DNA of 64,000 nt from Globomyces pollinis-pini (lineage: Eukaryota > Chytridiomycota > Chytridiomycetes > Rhizophydiales > Globomycetaceae), in contig MU621117.1 in assembly GCA_025399215.1 (NCBI GenBank), forward strand, positions 43,775 to 107,774, given 5' to 3'. A model generated the notes under the pieces. The model did no database searches. It had not been told where the DNA came from and was given only the letters and a program-made list of their open reading frames with translations. Shown one piece after another: positions 63,372 to 64,000 of the stretch (within the stretch, counting starts at the first letter, position 1; each line of letters opens with the position of its first letter). A program made the position numbers and the translations under genes.

Positions 63372-64000
63372 ATGTCATATCAACAGCAAGGGTATGGACA
63401 ACAGCAGCCAGGGTATGGTCAACCTCAAACGTATGGTCAACCTCAACCGTATGGACAACCTCAACCATACGGACAACCTCAACCTTATGCCCAGCAACAA
63501 CCTTATGGTCAACAGCAACAACAAGCTCCGTATGGTCAACAACAGAATTACCAGCAACAACCAAATCCATATGGACAACAGCAACAAACTTATCAACCTC
63601 CTCAACCTTATGAACAACAAGGTTCCCGTCCATCACTGGAAGGGTTGGTACCAAAGAAGGAAGACCGCTTCAAATCTTCACAATACAAAGATTTATGGGC
63701 AACACTATTATGGGCTGCTTGTCTTCTAGCTTTTTTTGGGTTATCTGCATACAGTATGTACTGCTGTTACTCATTGTACAGGCATTTCGAATTTGATCAA
63801 AAATAAGGACACCCCTCTTCCACCAACTCAACCAAAACCAGCAAAATCACCAACTTCATCAAAATCTCCAACGTCATCACCAGAAATAGAATTCAAAGTT
63901 GACCCAAAAGATGCAATTGGATCTCTGGTTTTGAGTATCATTGTTGGTTTTGTAGTATCCCTCTTATACTTTATGGCAATGCAAAGGTATGTTCTTCACA
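63372..64000 (+). CDS. choline-transporter-like (SLC44/Pns1) protein, 3' end outside window
   Basis: The N-terminus is a cytosolic Gln/Tyr/Pro/Gly-rich repeat region (about 85 residues). A conserved [19 protein letters not shown] segment begins the first membrane helix. A 28-nt intron follows (about 63754-63781), then a Pro/Ser/Lys-rich extracellular loop. A second helix, [18 protein letters not shown], is followed by MAMQR and a donor site near 63988. This layout fits CTL/Pns1 family proteins of the plasma membrane. The gene is cut by the window end. Start chosen at [11 protein letters not shown]; Pns1 N-termini are similarly YQ-rich. Confidence 0.75.
63414..63503 (+). repeat. five 18-bp coding repeats (YGQPQP units)
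   Basis: Five tandem 18-bp units encode YGQPQT/P and finally YAQQQP. Units differ at synonymous positions (TAT/TAC, GGT/GGA, CCG/CCA/CCT), so the peptide repeat is better conserved than the DNA. Glutamine-rich sequence continues to about 63620. Confidence 0.8.

Noticed and set aside
63271..63654. Long minus-strand frames opposite the choline-transporter-like N-terminus
   Set aside because: Low-complexity shadows of the Gln/Pro/Tyr repeat on the plus strand.

Overview
This is a gene-dense, AT-rich nuclear segment from a eukaryote. Almost every gene is cut by introns of only about 25-35 bases (GT...AG, with a CTAAY-like branch motif close to the acceptor), so one gene appears as a chain of short reading frames. 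The gene set points to an early-diverging, flagellated (zoosporic) fungus. Fungal-style genes (SFC1, PMR1, VAM7, BRE1, TEL1) sit beside cilium or centrosome genes (inner-arm dynein intermediate chain, CEP290, CAMSAP) and genes better known from animals (pecanex, SH3-WW-PH-RhoGAP, a trefoil domain). Tiny introns, AT bias and compactness fit a Rozella-like member of Cryptomycota, but that placement is an inference.

Layout. 0-13.3 kb: RhoGAP (-), TAF8 (+), secreted trefoil protein (-), PMR1 Ca/Mn pump (+), dynein intermediate chain (-), DUF1295 membrane enzyme (-), TBC Rab-GAP (-). 13.5-20.5 kb: ribosomal protein eL39 (+), an unknown protein (+), succinate/fumarate carrier (+), ADCK2-like UbiB kinase (+), tandem VOC-domain protein (-). 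20.8-34.7 kb: SNU114 (+), WD40 protein (-), FUN14 protein A (-), cation diffusion facilitator (+), COX6/COX5A (-), pecanex (+), FUN14 proteins B and C (+, tandem), ribosomal protein eS26 (+). 34.9-47 kb: CEP290 (+), acetyl-CoA transporter (+), an unresolved small gene, VAM7 (-). 47.2-64 kb: TEL1/ATM (+), BRE1 (-), CAMSAP (+), and a choline-transporter-like protein cut by the window edge (+).

The genes are mostly unrelated housekeeping functions, but themes recur. Flagellum and microtubule: DNAI3, CEP290, CAMSAP. Mitochondrion: SFC1, ADCK2-like, COX6, three FUN14 proteins. Secretory and vacuolar system: PMR1, VAM7, TBC, SLC33A1. Chromatin and DNA damage: TAF8, BRE1, TEL1. Neighbours are often tens to a few hundred bases apart, with several divergent shared promoters.

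The most unusual signals are the minimal introns; longer introns placed directly after the start codon in both ribosomal protein genes with a shared CCAT-repeat motif; short promoter words repeated at exactly 22 bp; and three FUN14 paralogues that each carry a canonical EF-hand loop. CDS coordinates run from start codon to stop codon across introns. I resolved many splice sites by reading-frame continuity and family alignment from memory; they are not confirmed by transcripts.
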